NCBI RefSeq assembly: GCF_008831285.2
Contig: NC_045142.1
Location: 4,283,501-4,347,500 of the forward strand
From: Nymphaea colorata
Lineage: Eukaryota; Streptophyta; Magnoliopsida; Nymphaeales; Nymphaeaceae
DNA: 64,000 bases
Reading direction: 5' to 3'
Position 1 is the first letter of the stretch. Each line of letters opens with the position of its first letter. This document shows, piece by piece, positions 12,201 through 22,469 of this stretch. A program made the translations under genes and the position numbers. The notes under the pieces are model-generated. The model did no database searches, was not told where the DNA came from, and saw only the letters and a list, made by a program, of their open reading frames with translations.

Positions 12201-14950
12201 ACATCCAGAGGCTAAGGTTTTCTCATCAGAATGTACCTGTACCGAACACAGAATGCATAGAGTTCGAAGATCTAGCAGGCAGGATTTGTTTGAGGAAGCT
12301 ATTAACTGGCAGAGATTATCCAGAAACAGTTCAAGAATCAATGAGGGATCTGTTAGACCAAAGCCACGGGGTTCAAGGGAAATAGCTAGGGCAGTCACGA
12401 GGCAATTAAGACAAAGTGTTCACAGGAGCTCCAGCGTCCAGCACTCCTACAACTTGTCAAAGGAAGACTCCGTTTATCATTCAGGATCATTTGCCCATTG
12501 CCAGTGGCCACATGAACTGAGCAGCAGGTTTACCCCATCTTATTTTCCGGAGTCACCAGGCAACATGGAAGCTAGGAAGCACCTCTCTGATAGGTGGAAG
12601 ACAGCACAGAGCAATGGCGAACGAGGACATCATGGAGGAAGTTCTAGCACCCTCGGTGAGATGCTGGGCCTGCCAGAACCAAATAATGAGAAGGGAAAGC
12701 CTTTCCTTACCTTAGGGGAGGTGATAGGCCAGGACGGCTGTAACTATGTTTCAGTTGGAAAAGAGGGATTGACAGGCTGTGGCTGCAGTACAGACCAAAG
12801 CAACTGGCAGTTTGGTCAAGATAGTCATGCTCGAAGAATGCGGAGGCCAAGGGCAGTTCCGTTCTTGACTGAAGGGTGTAGACATCTTAAAGCAACTGGC
12901 AGATTTAGTTCTGTTGATGATATTGCAAATGATCTGATTGCAAGGGAAGTTATTTCACCAATGCCTGAATGGTCATCTTCCTCAAGATGGCAGCCTGACT
13001 TGGAGGAGAAACCTTTCACCAAAAATTGGAATTTGGGTGGTGACGATGGATCTGGTTCATCAAAGTCAACAAAGCCAAATGATGACCATTTGTTGTCAGC
13101 AAAGAAATGCTCAACATCACATCATTCTTCAAGTATTGATGGTGGTGGGAGTGGCGTTGGTAAAAGACTTTTGTCTGACAGCTGCTCTTTGTTGCTGAGT
13201 GATCTGACACAGGATAGAAAGCAGCTGAAAGAGTCTGTTTCAGTTCATGAAAGCTATTCCGAGGCAGCCGCTGATCGTCATGATACACTTATTTATCAAG
13301 ATTTGGAGCCATCAGATCATGCAACAGTTTTGAGGAAAGGTTGCAGCCGTGCTGATTCTCTTGACCATGACAATAGCATTGGCGAGGTTTGTCATAATAT
13401 TTATTCTTTTCCTGTTCAAATCGATGCTTGGCTGTGTTGCTGCTGTTGCATGTTCTGCTTGTCTGCATGGTTGGTGCACACTGTCTGGATGGTGTCTTTA
13501 CCTCTTTGATTTCTCTAAATTGTTCATCTTTGGTTGAGCTGTTCAGTGTTCACACAGACTGTTGATTGCCTTGATGTCAAGGCAACCTGACTTGGGACGA
13601 GAACTTTGTTATATCTTCCAATCATTAGAGACCAGGATGGAACTTGTATAGTAAGGCGATTTTGATAAGCTTGAAAAACAAGTTCAATGAGGGCATGAGT
13701 GAAGTTCAATGAGGGAATGAGTGAACTTTCATCTGCCCGTACATTCTGAATCAAACATGGTGAAAATTTTCTGCGCAGATTCATCATCGTCCTCAGGTCG
13801 AGGGCTCCAAATCAACCTGGACGTGATGTTGGTCCAATGACCCAAGCTCGTGTTCCCATACCATTTTTTCATTTTGACAAAATAATGTTTTGCTTGGTTA
13901 TGCTTTTTGGTCATCCCCAACAGCAGCATCGAATCTAGACCCTTTTGATCCATAGGTTGATTTGAATATTTTGTGGTTGCAGGTTTCATCATCAGATCAT
14001 TGTATAACATCACCACGTTCGTGTGTGACCCAAAATGGGCCAGATGATGCTGGACATGGCTCTCTGCAAAAGGATACTGCGGAACAGCCGAGCCCTGTCT
14101 CTATCCTGGAACCACCTTTTGAAGAAGAGTTTTCCAGTTCAGAATGCTTCGAGAAGATTAGTGCTGGTTTGGACGGTATGCTTAGCTTTTCTGCCATGCT
14201 TGCTCCGCTTGCGAAACCGGTAGTTTTTTTCTTAAGCTTTACTTTTCCTTAGCAGGGCTTCGCAAACAACTGCACCTTCTCAGGATGAAAACGTTGCAGA
14301 AAGATGACGCAGAAGACTCGGACTGCGAGTCATCGGTTTCTGAGGATCTCACGGATAGCTGCTGCAGCAATGCGGATGAAGCAGAATCCAAGGAGGAAGA
14401 GAACATGGAATTCTCATTCTTACGTGATACGCTGCTGAATTCAGGCTTTGACAGAGAACAGAATATCCTGTCAAACACATGGTATTCGCCGGAGCGGCCA
14501 TTAGACCCATGCTTGTTCGACCAATTGGATAAGAAATATGGTGAGCAGGGGAAATTGTACACTGCGACTGCCAAGAATGTAAGGTCGCTACGGTCAGAAA
14601 GAAGGCTTCTATTTGACCGTATAAATGAGGGCCTCGCAGAAATACTGAGGCCTTGCATGGAGATGTATCCATGCTCGAATGTGAAGGTTAGGAGCAGGAT
14701 GCTGCTGAGGTGGGGAGGACGGCAGTTGACAGAGGAGCTCTGGGAGCTAATACAGACCGGCATGACCATGCAGAGCAGCGAGACGGAGGACGGTGACGAG
14801 TTTATAGAGACAATGGTGAGGAAGGACCTCGCTGGGCACGGGGACTGGTTCAAGTTGGCAGAGAATGTTGAGCTGATCGGTTCAGAGATTGAGCAAGCTC
14901 TGTTATCGGAGCTCATGGTGGAAATGGCTACTGATCTTCATGTACGTTAA
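9300..14950 (+). CDS. TRM/LONGIFOLIA-like protein with DUF3741 motif and DUF4378 domain
   Basis: Five exons join in frame: 9300-9390, 10888-10970, 11302-13386, 13983-14175 and 14256-14950, giving 1048 aa with GT-AG introns. Around residues 92-100 lies IIARLMGLD, the (V/I)ARLMGLD motif of the TRM/LONGIFOLIA (DUF3741) family, preceded by a basic MKMLIAEEMEKE segment. The C-terminal part, from about residue 868, matches a DUF4378 domain (FSFLRDTLLNSGF, RRLLFDRINEGLAEIL, KDLAGHGDWFKLAENVELIG). The middle is polar and probably disordered. Family members bind microtubules or the TON1-PP2A complex and affect cell elongation; that role here is inferred. Exons 3-5 are firm. Exons 1-2 rest on matching phases (91+83 nt) and the MKMLIAEEM context, and the N-terminus is unlike the usual GCMWGL type. 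The exon 4/5 junction restores an LRKQLHLLRM segment typical of the family. Confidence 0.85.
13387..13982 (+). other. Intron 3 of the TRM-like gene with a small tandem duplication
   Basis: GT donor after the GAG codon at 13384-13386, and AG acceptor at 13981-13982. The reading frame stays open for 41 codons past the donor, which could mislead gene callers into a truncated C-terminus without DUF4378. A 23-bp phrase beginning gttcaatgaggg occurs twice in tandem near 13681-13725. Confidence 0.75.
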
Positions 14951-16166
14951 GACCACAAATTTTCTAATTTTCTCAAAAAGTGTAAGAACACGATGAAATA
15001 GTAACATGAAGTCAATAAGTTCTAAGACAGCATCATCTTACATGCTGCTGCTCAGATCCCATCATTTCCATTCTCCGCAGATCACGTTGTTCAGATCTAA
15101 TGCCTGCTTGATTTTCTATTAAGCCAATCTATTTTCCTTTTTCCCTCCACAGTATTATTATGAATAATAGCATCTTAGGGAACCAAACCATGAATTTGTC
15201 CCGGAACAATTCCTTCCTAACGTTACGAACATACATTTACTTGCATCACATGGAGTTCATTTAAATTAGTGAACGGGTTGGATCCAAAATGGCTAAAATA
15301 TGATGGATGGCGGGTTGGAGTTGTCATAGTCTCGTATATGGATCTAGTATCCTACCCATCTTAATTGCTCCATGCTATGTAGGTGGTCACATGCCTTGCA
15401 CTATGCACGCATGCGCATCTTAAACACCATGCCATGTATACCAAACTCATGAAACATGCAAACTTAGAAAGAAATTGTTTTCAGTGGCTTGCCTATCTAA
15501 TTACATGAATGGTCACATGCTACACGCCCAACTTATCACCATATTAAATTATACAAACACTTAAAAGGAATTGTATTTAAGATCTGACATATCCGAATTA
15601 ATATATCCAACTCCAACAGGGTCAGTGTGGGTGATCCAATGTCGCATCTAATTTCTTTGTTCTACCAAAGTTGGAGCCTTGCCAGGCCCTTCCTGACCAG
15701 TTCATGGGCTGCTGTGGTCAATTAATTTCTTGCTCTACCACCTAAGTGGACTCCAAGAAGGAATATCTCTTTAACCCATTTATAGGTGAGCAAAAGCAAA
15801 GCAAGACTGCATTCATTGTTTTCCAAACTTGGGCCATTTTGGGTCTGGAACTGTCTCATGAACACGATGCTGTTAGTGTGTCTATATATATATATATATA
15901 TAATTCAAATAGTTTTTTTTTGTCAGTCACCTCGTTTAAATGCTCTTGGTTGTGACTTCATTAGCTTCATTACTTGGTGTAATGAACATGGCAGCCGTTA
16001 TTAACGATGGCATGTCTAAACATGAGATATCACGTTTTGATTCCTTTGTCCATCTCCTTTAACGGCTGCAACCAGCAACGGAATGTGCATATCATGTTCA
16101 CGAAAAGCTGGGCAGGGGATGGCATAAAAGCGCCAATGGACAGATGAAGAGAGCTAGAAGAAGGAA
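14951..16166. other. Spacer between the TRM-like gene and the IDA-like gene
   Basis: Contains the 3' flank of the TRM-like gene and the 5' flank of the IDA-like gene. I see no further gene. A short AT microsatellite sits at 15882-15902. A weak TATA-like CATAAAAG lies at 16123-16130, only about 37 bp from the IDA-like ATG, so it is uncertain as the core promoter. Confidence 0.6.
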
Positions 16167-16463
16167 ATGGGAGGAAGGTTGAAGACACTTCTTGGTACTG
16201 CCCTCTTCGTCCTGCTCATTTTCCGCGTCTGTGGTTCTCTAGATGATTCAGTCTCTGTCGTGAAGCATGAAAGGAGCAGACCGGTGGCAATGGTGGAGAG
16301 AAAAATAAGGGGAGAGAGAGGAAGAAGAGACTATGTTGGTGGTAGCTACTATCATATGCTTCCTCATTTTCCGGTGCCGCCGTCCGGCCCGTCTCCCGGT
16401 CACAACGGGCAGCCTATCTATAATGCTGTTTCTCCCCCTCCTCCTCTGCGGCATTGTTGTTGA
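16167..16463 (+). CDS. IDA-like secreted peptide precursor
   Basis: A single-exon 98-aa frame. Residues 1-24 form a signal peptide (basic MGGRLK, then a hydrophobic stretch ending VCGS). The middle is variable and basic (RGERGRRD, about 48-55), a plausible processing region. Near the C-terminus is YHMLPHFPVPPSGPSPGHN (62-80). This fits the extended PIP region of IDA/IDL precursors (F-x-Y-L-P-K-G-x-P-I-P-P-S-A-P-S-K-R-H-N): PVPPSGPSPGHN at 69-80 agrees with PIPPSAPSKRHN at eight of twelve positions. IDA peptides are secreted, bind HAESA-type receptor kinases with SERK co-receptors, and control abscission and cell separation. Oddities: the Lys-Arg pair is replaced by Pro-Gly, and an 18-residue tail (PPPPLRHCC end) follows the core. 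SGPSPGHN also recalls CLE (SGPNPLHN) and PIP (SGPSP) peptides, but the ungapped PPSxPSxxHN fit favours IDA-like. Confidence 0.75.
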   Translation: MGGRLKTLLGTALFVLLIFRVCGSLDDSVSVVKHERSRPVAMVERKIRGERGRRDYVGGSYYHMLPHFPVPPSGPSPGHNGQPIYNAVSPPPPLRHCC

Positions 16464-18250
16464 ATCCTTGCGACTTGTGGTCTCTGTCCCATACTTCTGA
16501 GTGCAACTTGGGGTTGGGCAGACCGCTAGCGGTTTATGCCGAGAGATTGGCCCAGCAGAGGTATTGAACTCTAGACCTCTTCTGTTTGAAGTTAATTCGA
16601 AGATCTTCATATTCCATTGTTTTTATATGTAATGGCAAATGGGGTTTTCCCATGATCATTTCTTGGTGTAGTACATGACAAAGTCATCTTTGCAATGGAT
16701 GCATCTTTTATCCCAAGGGATGCAAGAAATTGATCACTTAGACATTTGATTATCAAAGGCGATTGGTTCGGAGGAAAATCTAATGGGAGATGTTATGAAT
16801 AAAAAGAATAAAGAATGAATGAATACAATATGACAGCAAACAAAAGCACTGCACTTCGTTGAAGGAGTCTTGATGATTGGAATAGATGCATGAAATATTG
16901 TGTTTCAAAGAACACAACGTTCCTCTGACCAAACACCCCTTGCAAAACCTCGATGTAAATATCTATTTGTTCTTTTTCTTTTTTCAGTTTTATAAAGAAA
17001 AATTCATGTGAAAAACATAAAATTTAGGTGTAGTTAGTTAGGTAAACATCAAACTCCGTGGCTAGTACACAAGTGTTAACAACTAGTGTTTTGAAAAAGA
17101 GACTTGAAGGCCTTTCATTTTCTCTGCCTCAGAGGTCCTATATGCTACATTGGCATTAGTGAAAACAACAGTGTCCCCTTCAACTTAGTTATTATGGACT
17201 ACCATTTAAGACACAAAGACATAACGTCCGCACAAAAATCAAACAAACTAGAGACCTGCCTTTTCACATGCCACTAACAGCCTAACCCGATTAGTAAGTA
17301 ACCCGATCAGCAAGTAAAGGCTATGAACCTACTGGAAAACTATAGAAGGCTCCATCCGGCCCATATCTCTTATACCCCCAAGTTCATGCCAGTTTGAATT
17401 TCATATTTATGCATTGTTTCAATCATTGAGAAGTTAATCAACTAGTTTGAGAAAAATAATTATATAAAATAGTGAAGATTCGTTCTCTGCTTGATTTGTT
17501 TATTATAATTAAGGGGAACGACCGTGGTTTTAAATTTTAACTCAAATATTTGTCTTTTTTCTTATGTTACAAAAATTGCTTAACGTGCAAGTGATAATTG
17601 CTGCTCAACTTTTATGCCAAAACAGATTAGCATTCAATTTTTGATTTAGAACATAATGAAAACTGTTGAAGTGGAGAAACAATTCATAAAATTACCCTTC
17701 TCAATCGAAATTATTTAAGAAAGAAAGAAAATGAGATCATTTCAATAAAATTACATAAATTTTAAATTACCCATACACTTTAACCTTTTTTTGTTATTTA
17801 GAAGCAGTTCTTTGAAAATTTCCCTTAAAAGTTCAGCATCCATTTTTATTAACCTTTGAAAATTGAACAGCCATTTATTATGTGTCCAAAAATAGTTAAG
17901 TGGCTCTAAGAACATGTTACATGTGAATGGTTAGTCAAAAGCTTCATGGTTCCAAAGATCCAAATCCAAATAAATCTCAAGTTGGTCCACAATGGCATTG
18001 GTTTCCGGATCTGATAAATATCCGATCCAAATGGATTTGCTGGATATCCAATCCAACGACCATTGTACATCATCATATCATATCAAATAAGGATTTGGTT
18101 GCGCCAGCCTCAAAAGCGCTACTGACCCACTTAATCTTAAGCATAGTAAAATTACGCATCCACCCTTTTTGGTTCGGTGTCTCGACCAAATCAACCAATC
18201 AAAACTAAACCACCATTAGATGAACTTAACCCAGCTCGACCAACTCCTCC
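16464..18250. other. Gene-free spacer upstream of the dirigent gene
   Basis: No coding signal beyond the 3' flank of the IDA-like gene and the promoter of the dirigent gene. AT-rich with no clear repeat structure. Around 18000-18060 are GGATC/ATCCAA-rich words of the degenerate type seen elsewhere in the window. Confidence 0.6.
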
Positions 18251-18259
18251 ACTGCTCTC

Positions 18260-18266
18260 TATTTAA
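18260..18266 (+). promoter_or_regulatory. TATA box of dirigent gene 1
   Basis: TATTTAA in the context CTATTTAAGCC, 86 bp upstream of the ATG at 18352. The neighbouring inverted dirigent gene has the same CTATTTAA(A)CC context about 100 bp from its ATG. This placement argues that the in-frame ATG at 18220, upstream of the box, is not the start. Confidence 0.7.
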
Positions 18267-18351
18267 GCCGCACCAAGCCCTAACCCTGGGCACACCCATC
18301 AATCGAACCCAGCACTTCTCAGCCATTCAAAACATTCCTAGGCCCCCAAAA

Positions 18352-19341
18352 ATGGCACGGTTCGAAACCACCCACGTCTTGGTGCTTGGACTCGTGACCC
18401 TCCTAGCACTTGGACTCGCCCCGGCCATCTCGGCTCGAACCCTCCTTGACGATGCTGGCATGCTCGCACCCTTATCAGGCCCACTGCTCGACCCATCGAC
18501 CACCACAACCACAACGGCGACCTTTCCGAACTCACCCACCGTGGGTCCAGCCGTGGTCCCGTTGGCACCCTTGTCAACCCCAGCACTCGAACCTCCGACC
18601 ACCACCGGGACCGCGACATTCCCGAACCCACCCACCGTGGGTCAGGCCGTCGTTCCGCCCAGTGGGGACCACACTCTCGCTTTCTTCATGCACGACATCT
18701 TAGGCGGGACCCACGCCACTGCCCGGCCGGTCACCGGCATAGTCAACGGCGTGGACGCCAACGGCCACCTCGCCTTCGGCAAGTCCACCGACTTCTTCCC
18801 CCCCACCGGCGGGGTCCCGCTCCCCGACTCCAACGGCATCGGCAGCTTTCCGGTCACCGACGGCAACGTCCAGCCGTTCCTCACCGGCCTCGGCGGGACC
18901 ACGGCCGTGCAGGAGAGCGGCGCCGTGGGCGGGAACCTGCCCTTCGTGAACGCCGGCCAGCTGCCCATCGGCGCCACGCTCGGGAGGCTGGAGTTCGGCA
19001 CCATAACGGTCATCGACGACGAGCTGACGCAGGGGCACGAGCTGGGCTCGCCCGCCGTCGGCAGGGCCCAGGGCTTCTACCTGGCCAGCTCGGAGGACGG
19101 CAGCAGCCAGACCATGGTTTTCACGGCCATGCTGGGGAGCGACGGGGGAGCCGTCGACACCATCAGCTTCTTCGGCGTACACCGGACCGCCGTGCCGGAG
19201 TCGCACATAGCCGTCATCGGCGGAACCGGCAGGTATGAGAACGCCAAGGGGTACGCCACTATCCAGACCCTCCATCCGGCCGACACCCATGAGACCGACG
19301 GCGTGGAGACGGTGCTACAGTTCCAAGTCTACCTCTCTTGA
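18352..19341 (+). CDS. Dirigent protein, ESB1-like (extracellular)
   Basis: An intronless 329-aa frame. Residues 1-28 are a signal peptide (MARFETTHVLVLGLVTLLAL..., cleavage after PAISA). Then comes a Pro/Thr-rich linker of about 75 residues, and from about residue 104 a dirigent domain of the ESB1/DIR10 long type: FFMHDILGG, ARPVTGIVNG, GGTTAVQ, LEFGTITVIDDELT, GRAQGFYLASSEDGSSQT, ISFFGVHRTAVPESHIAVIGGTGRY. ESB1 guides lignin deposition in the root Casparian strip; dirigents steer coupling of phenoxy radicals in the wall. The linker carries a 32-residue internal duplication (TATFPN(S/P)PTVG at about 55 and 87). Strongly GC-rich at third positions. The start at 18352 is chosen for its signal peptide and the TATA box; the frame is open back to 18220. 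It ends in YLS, lacking the final Tyr of its neighbour. The exact ESB1/DIR subgroup is inferred. Confidence 0.93.
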   Translation: MARFETTHVLVLGLVTLLALGLAPAISARTLLDDAGMLAPLSGPLLDPSTTTTTTATFPNSPTVGPAVVPLAPLSTPALEPPTTTGTATFPNPPTVGQAVVPPSGDHTLAFFMHDILGGTHATARPVTGIVNGVDANGHLAFGKSTDFFPPTGGVPLPDSNGIGSFPVTDGNVQPFLTGLGGTTAVQESGAVGGNLPFVNAGQLPIGATLGRLEFGTITVIDDELTQGHELGSPAVGRAQGFYLASSEDGSSQTMVFTAMLGSDGGAVDTISFFGVHRTAVPESHIAVIGGTGRYENAKGYATIQTLHPADTHETDGVETVLQFQVYLS

Positions 19342-21464
19342 TTTCCATTTCAAGTCCGCCATGGATTCAGTTGTCTGTCAAATTGTGTTTGTGTGAGTCG
19401 AGTTTTTAGGTGTGTGATTGCAAGTGGTTGACGTTCAAGTTGAGTTTCTTATTTTATGGCCTTTGTCTCGACCAAATTATACATATATGAAATTGTTTTA
19501 AGATTTTGGCCAAATCTCACAAGCAATGAAGTTTCTTCGAATATAAACGGCTTCATCGCAGCTCTGGTGGATTCATTGAATTCTTTTGAGTTGATCCATT
19601 GAATGTTCGAAGATGGATATTCTGGTACATGATTTCCAGATCTTATTTATACTGTAGCATTGTGATCGTTGATATATTACAGATACGCAGTAGAATCGCA
19701 GATTTATTTAGTTGCACATAAGAATCTTTGTTTGATCCTTCATTTCAAAAATAAATATGTAAACTTTTATTGATGAGATTAGCCGACAATTTTATATGAT
19801 CCGGCCTATTCATAACTGGCCTCAGGTCCTTGGTCTAGCATATCTTAATCCGCCTGACAATTTCAGTTCTTTTCACAAAGGGGCTATAAACCAATTAACC
19901 ATTTAGCTGACCTTCTTCTTATGTGTTCTAAAGTTTCCTCTCAATTTTCGATTTAAACTCTCACATTTCCACTCCATTCAATCAAAAATATGTGTTCACC
20001 TTAATGTTATTTTAAGTCTGAATATTAAACCGGGATATCTAATGTCACGACACAACCCACTTTCATACCAGGTTGAGGCAAATCTCAACCCACCTCCTAC
20101 CTACTTCTCTTCCTTTCACAAGAAAGGTGATGAACCATGACAATTAATTACCCGATCAACCAAGGTCAAAGCCTAAATTTTTTTAGGGGGCCACATAGTA
20201 TTTTCAAAATGTATATAGGAACCAAACAATATTTTTAGAAATTTTGAAAAATTCAAATTTAAAAATTTTTCAAAAGTAGAAATGTTCTTTTTCGAATACG
20301 AATAGATACATGGCCCTTGCCGGCAAGGGCATAGTATGAGAATCGAACTGTAGTTTCAAAACTAACTTTAATAGAAGCTAAAATTTGATTGTTAAAATTT
20401 ATTATATAAGTTAAACTAAAATTTTTTATTTTACATAAAATTTTAAAAATCTAAAGGGGGCATAAACCTTGCACCGTCCCACTGCTTTCACCCCTGCCTA
20501 TCTATGGGCACCCCTTCCCTCCACCCTTATAGCCGATCTTTTTATATATATATCAACATTCGTCTCAATCTTCAATATAAAACTAAATTTTTAAATATTA
20601 AAAAAAAAAACCCCTGAATATCTTTCTTCAAATAGAAATTGCAAAATGAGACGACGGCGCTCTTGAGTGGGCCACTGAAGTACTGAACCGAATGGATTTC
20701 CAAGACTAATACCGTCACGATCTTGTGCAATTACCTGATTAGGTGCTCATAATAAAAGTTTTATATGTTTAATCTCTTCAGTTAAGTTACATATAACAGA
20801 AAATAGAACGCATAGGTACATAGAAAACATTAGCTCTATTTAGGCAGATAATTAACTGGTCATGCAATTTCGGCTACTTGAATGGATTCTTCAATAAATC
20901 ACATTTTTGCAACACAACTGTGATCTACCATTTTAAAAGAACAGAATTTGCTATTACGTAATTTCACATTTAAAAGAAATAGCTTCTGCCAATCATCAAG
21001 TCTCAGCAAAACCGTGATTAATCCATGAACTTTGACTAAAACAACGCAGAAAAATTGTTCTTCGAGCAACTGATCACGACCTTGTGGTAGGAGATGAAAC
21101 AAGAAGGATTGATTTATTAGACTGGTAATGAGTGGAGAAGAATGAGGACATTGACGCTTCTCTTCTTTCTTTTTATGATCAGAAATTCTACGAAGACCGC
21201 TTGATGAGCCCGTTGATCGGAGGAAAAACTGCCGGTAAGCCGTCGCGTTCATCTCTTCAAGAACAAAAACATACACAATATTCTTCATTATTTACTTTAA
21301 TTGAACTTCTTCACACAGAACAGTACACTCGGATAATTTCAAATTTTCTACAATGGCCACGCCATGAACACTCAGACACTTTGTAGATAGGAAAAAGAGA
21401 GTGAGAAGAAACAGAGACCAGAGACTTTCTCAGCACCAAGATGATTTCCCCCATGCAAGCCTTT
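19342..21464. other. Shared 3' spacer between the convergent dirigent genes
   Basis: No gene seen. It holds 3' UTRs of both genes at the edges. At 20185-20500 is AT-rich repeat-like sequence whose words (ggaaccaaa, tggcccttgccggcaagggc) resemble stretches near 370-430 and 4660-4800, suggesting old copies of one dispersed element. Short frames at 20899-21386 have no recognisable domain. Confidence 0.55.
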
Positions 21465-22352
21465 CTAGTAGGAGAGGTAGACCTCGAACTGCAGCACGGT
21501 CTGTGCGCCGTCCGTCTCGTGGGTGTTGACCGGAGGGAGGGTTCGGATGGAGGCGTGGCCCTTGGCGTTGACGTACTTTCCGGTGCCGCCGATGACGGCG
21601 ATGTACGACTCCGAGACGGCGGTGCGGTGCACGCCGAAGAAGCTGAGGCTGTCAGCGAAGCCGCCGCTCTCCAGCAGGGCCGTGAAGGCCAAGGTCTGGC
21701 TGCTGCCGTCCTCAGAGCTGGCCACGTAGAAGCCCTGGGCCTTGCCCACCACGGGGGAACCCAGCTCGTCGCCCTGGGTCAGCTGGTCGTCTATGACGGT
21801 AATGGTGCCGAACTCCAGCTTCTCCAGCGTCGCCCCCAGAGGCAGCTGGCCGCCGTTCACGAACGGCTGGTTCTGCCCCCCGGCGGCGCTGCCAACCTGC
21901 AAGGCCGTGACGCCGCCCAGGCCCGTCAGGAACGACTGGACGGTGCCGCCGTTGGTGTCCACGTTCTGGCCGTTGGCGTTGGGGAGCGGGACACCGCCGT
22001 TGCCGAGGAAGACGTCCGTTGGCTGGGCGAAGGCGAGCATGCCGGCGGCCGCGACGCTATTGACTATGCCGGTGACTGCCCGGGCGGTGGGGTGGGTCCC
22101 GCCCAGGATGTCGTGCATGTAGAAAGTGAGACTGTGGTCTCCACCTGGCGTCGTTTCTGGGACCACAGCGGGACCCACGACTGGTGGGTCGGGCAATGGT
22201 GTGGTGGGTGCGTCTAGTGGGCTCGGCAAGGGTGCGAGCGGTCCGGGACCCTCGTCTAGGAGGGTTCGAGCGCAGATGGCTGGGGCAAGTGTGAGTGCTA
22301 GCAAGGCCATGAACCCAAGCATGGAGAGAGAGGCAGCCTTAAACTGTGCCAT
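21465..22352 (-). CDS. Dirigent protein, ESB1-like (extracellular), inverted neighbour
   Basis: An intronless 295-aa frame on the minus strand. Signal peptide about 1-28 (MAQFKAASLSMLGFMALLAL..., cleavage after PAICA), a short Pro-rich linker to about residue 70, then an ESB1-type dirigent domain: FYMHDILGGTHPTARAVTG, LEKLEFGTITVIDDQLTQG, GKAQGFYVASSEDGSSQT, LSFFGVHRTAVSESYIAVIGG, and final FEVYLSY. It shares RTLLD after the signal peptide, the VVGPAVVP/TVGPAVVP linker phrase and most of the domain with the plus-strand gene at 18352, so the two are paralogues in tail-to-tail orientation about 2.1 kb apart. The linker here lacks the internal duplication. A (GA)n leader and a TATTTAA box lie upstream. 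GC-rich codons create long antisense frames, which are not genes. Expected role: lignin patterning in the apoplast, as for ESB1 (inferred). Confidence 0.94.
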   Translation of the reverse strand: MAQFKAASLSMLGFMALLALTLAPAICARTLLDEGPGPLAPLPSPLDAPTTPLPDPPVVGPAVVPETTPGGDHSLTFYMHDILGGTHPTARAVTGIVNSVAAAGMLAFAQPTDVFLGNGGVPLPNANGQNVDTNGGTVQSFLTGLGGVTALQVGSAAGGQNQPFVNGGQLPLGATLEKLEFGTITVIDDQLTQGDELGSPVVGKAQGFYVASSEDGSSQTLAFTALLESGGFADSLSFFGVHRTAVSESYIAVIGGTGKYVNAKGHASIRTLPPVNTHETDGAQTVLQFEVYLSY

Positions 22353-22384
22353 TTTTGTTGGTTTATGAACTTTGGCGAGGATTT

Positions 22385-22405
22385 AGAGAGAGAGAGAGAG
22401 AGAGA
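22385..22405. repeat. (GA)n tract in the leader of dirigent gene 2
   Basis: A pure GA run between the TATA box and the ATG; on the transcribed strand it reads CT. A second GA-rich run lies at 22461-22490, upstream of the TATA box. Confidence 0.85.
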
Positions 22406-22453
22406 ATACTGTGTTTGATTGATGAGTATGGTTAGGTTAGGACTTGGTGTGGT

Positions 22454-22460
22454 TTAAATA
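22454..22460 (-). promoter_or_regulatory. TATA box of dirigent gene 2
   Basis: On the minus strand this reads CTATTTAAACC, about 100 bp before the ATG at 22352. It is nearly identical in sequence and spacing to the box of the other dirigent gene, consistent with duplication including the core promoter. Confidence 0.7.
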
Positions 22461-22469
22461 GAGAGAGAG

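Noticed and set aside
18220-18351. In-frame extension of dirigent gene 1 to the ATG at 18220
   Set aside because: That ATG is upstream of the TATTTAA box at 18260-18266, and the extra 44 residues would bury the signal peptide. The start at 18352 matches the paralogue.
21441-22217. 258-codon plus-strand frame opposite dirigent gene 2, and a 196-codon minus-strand frame at 18700-19290 opposite gene 1
   Set aside because: Antisense shadows of GC-rich dirigent coding sequence; no domain and strong coding signal on the other strand.
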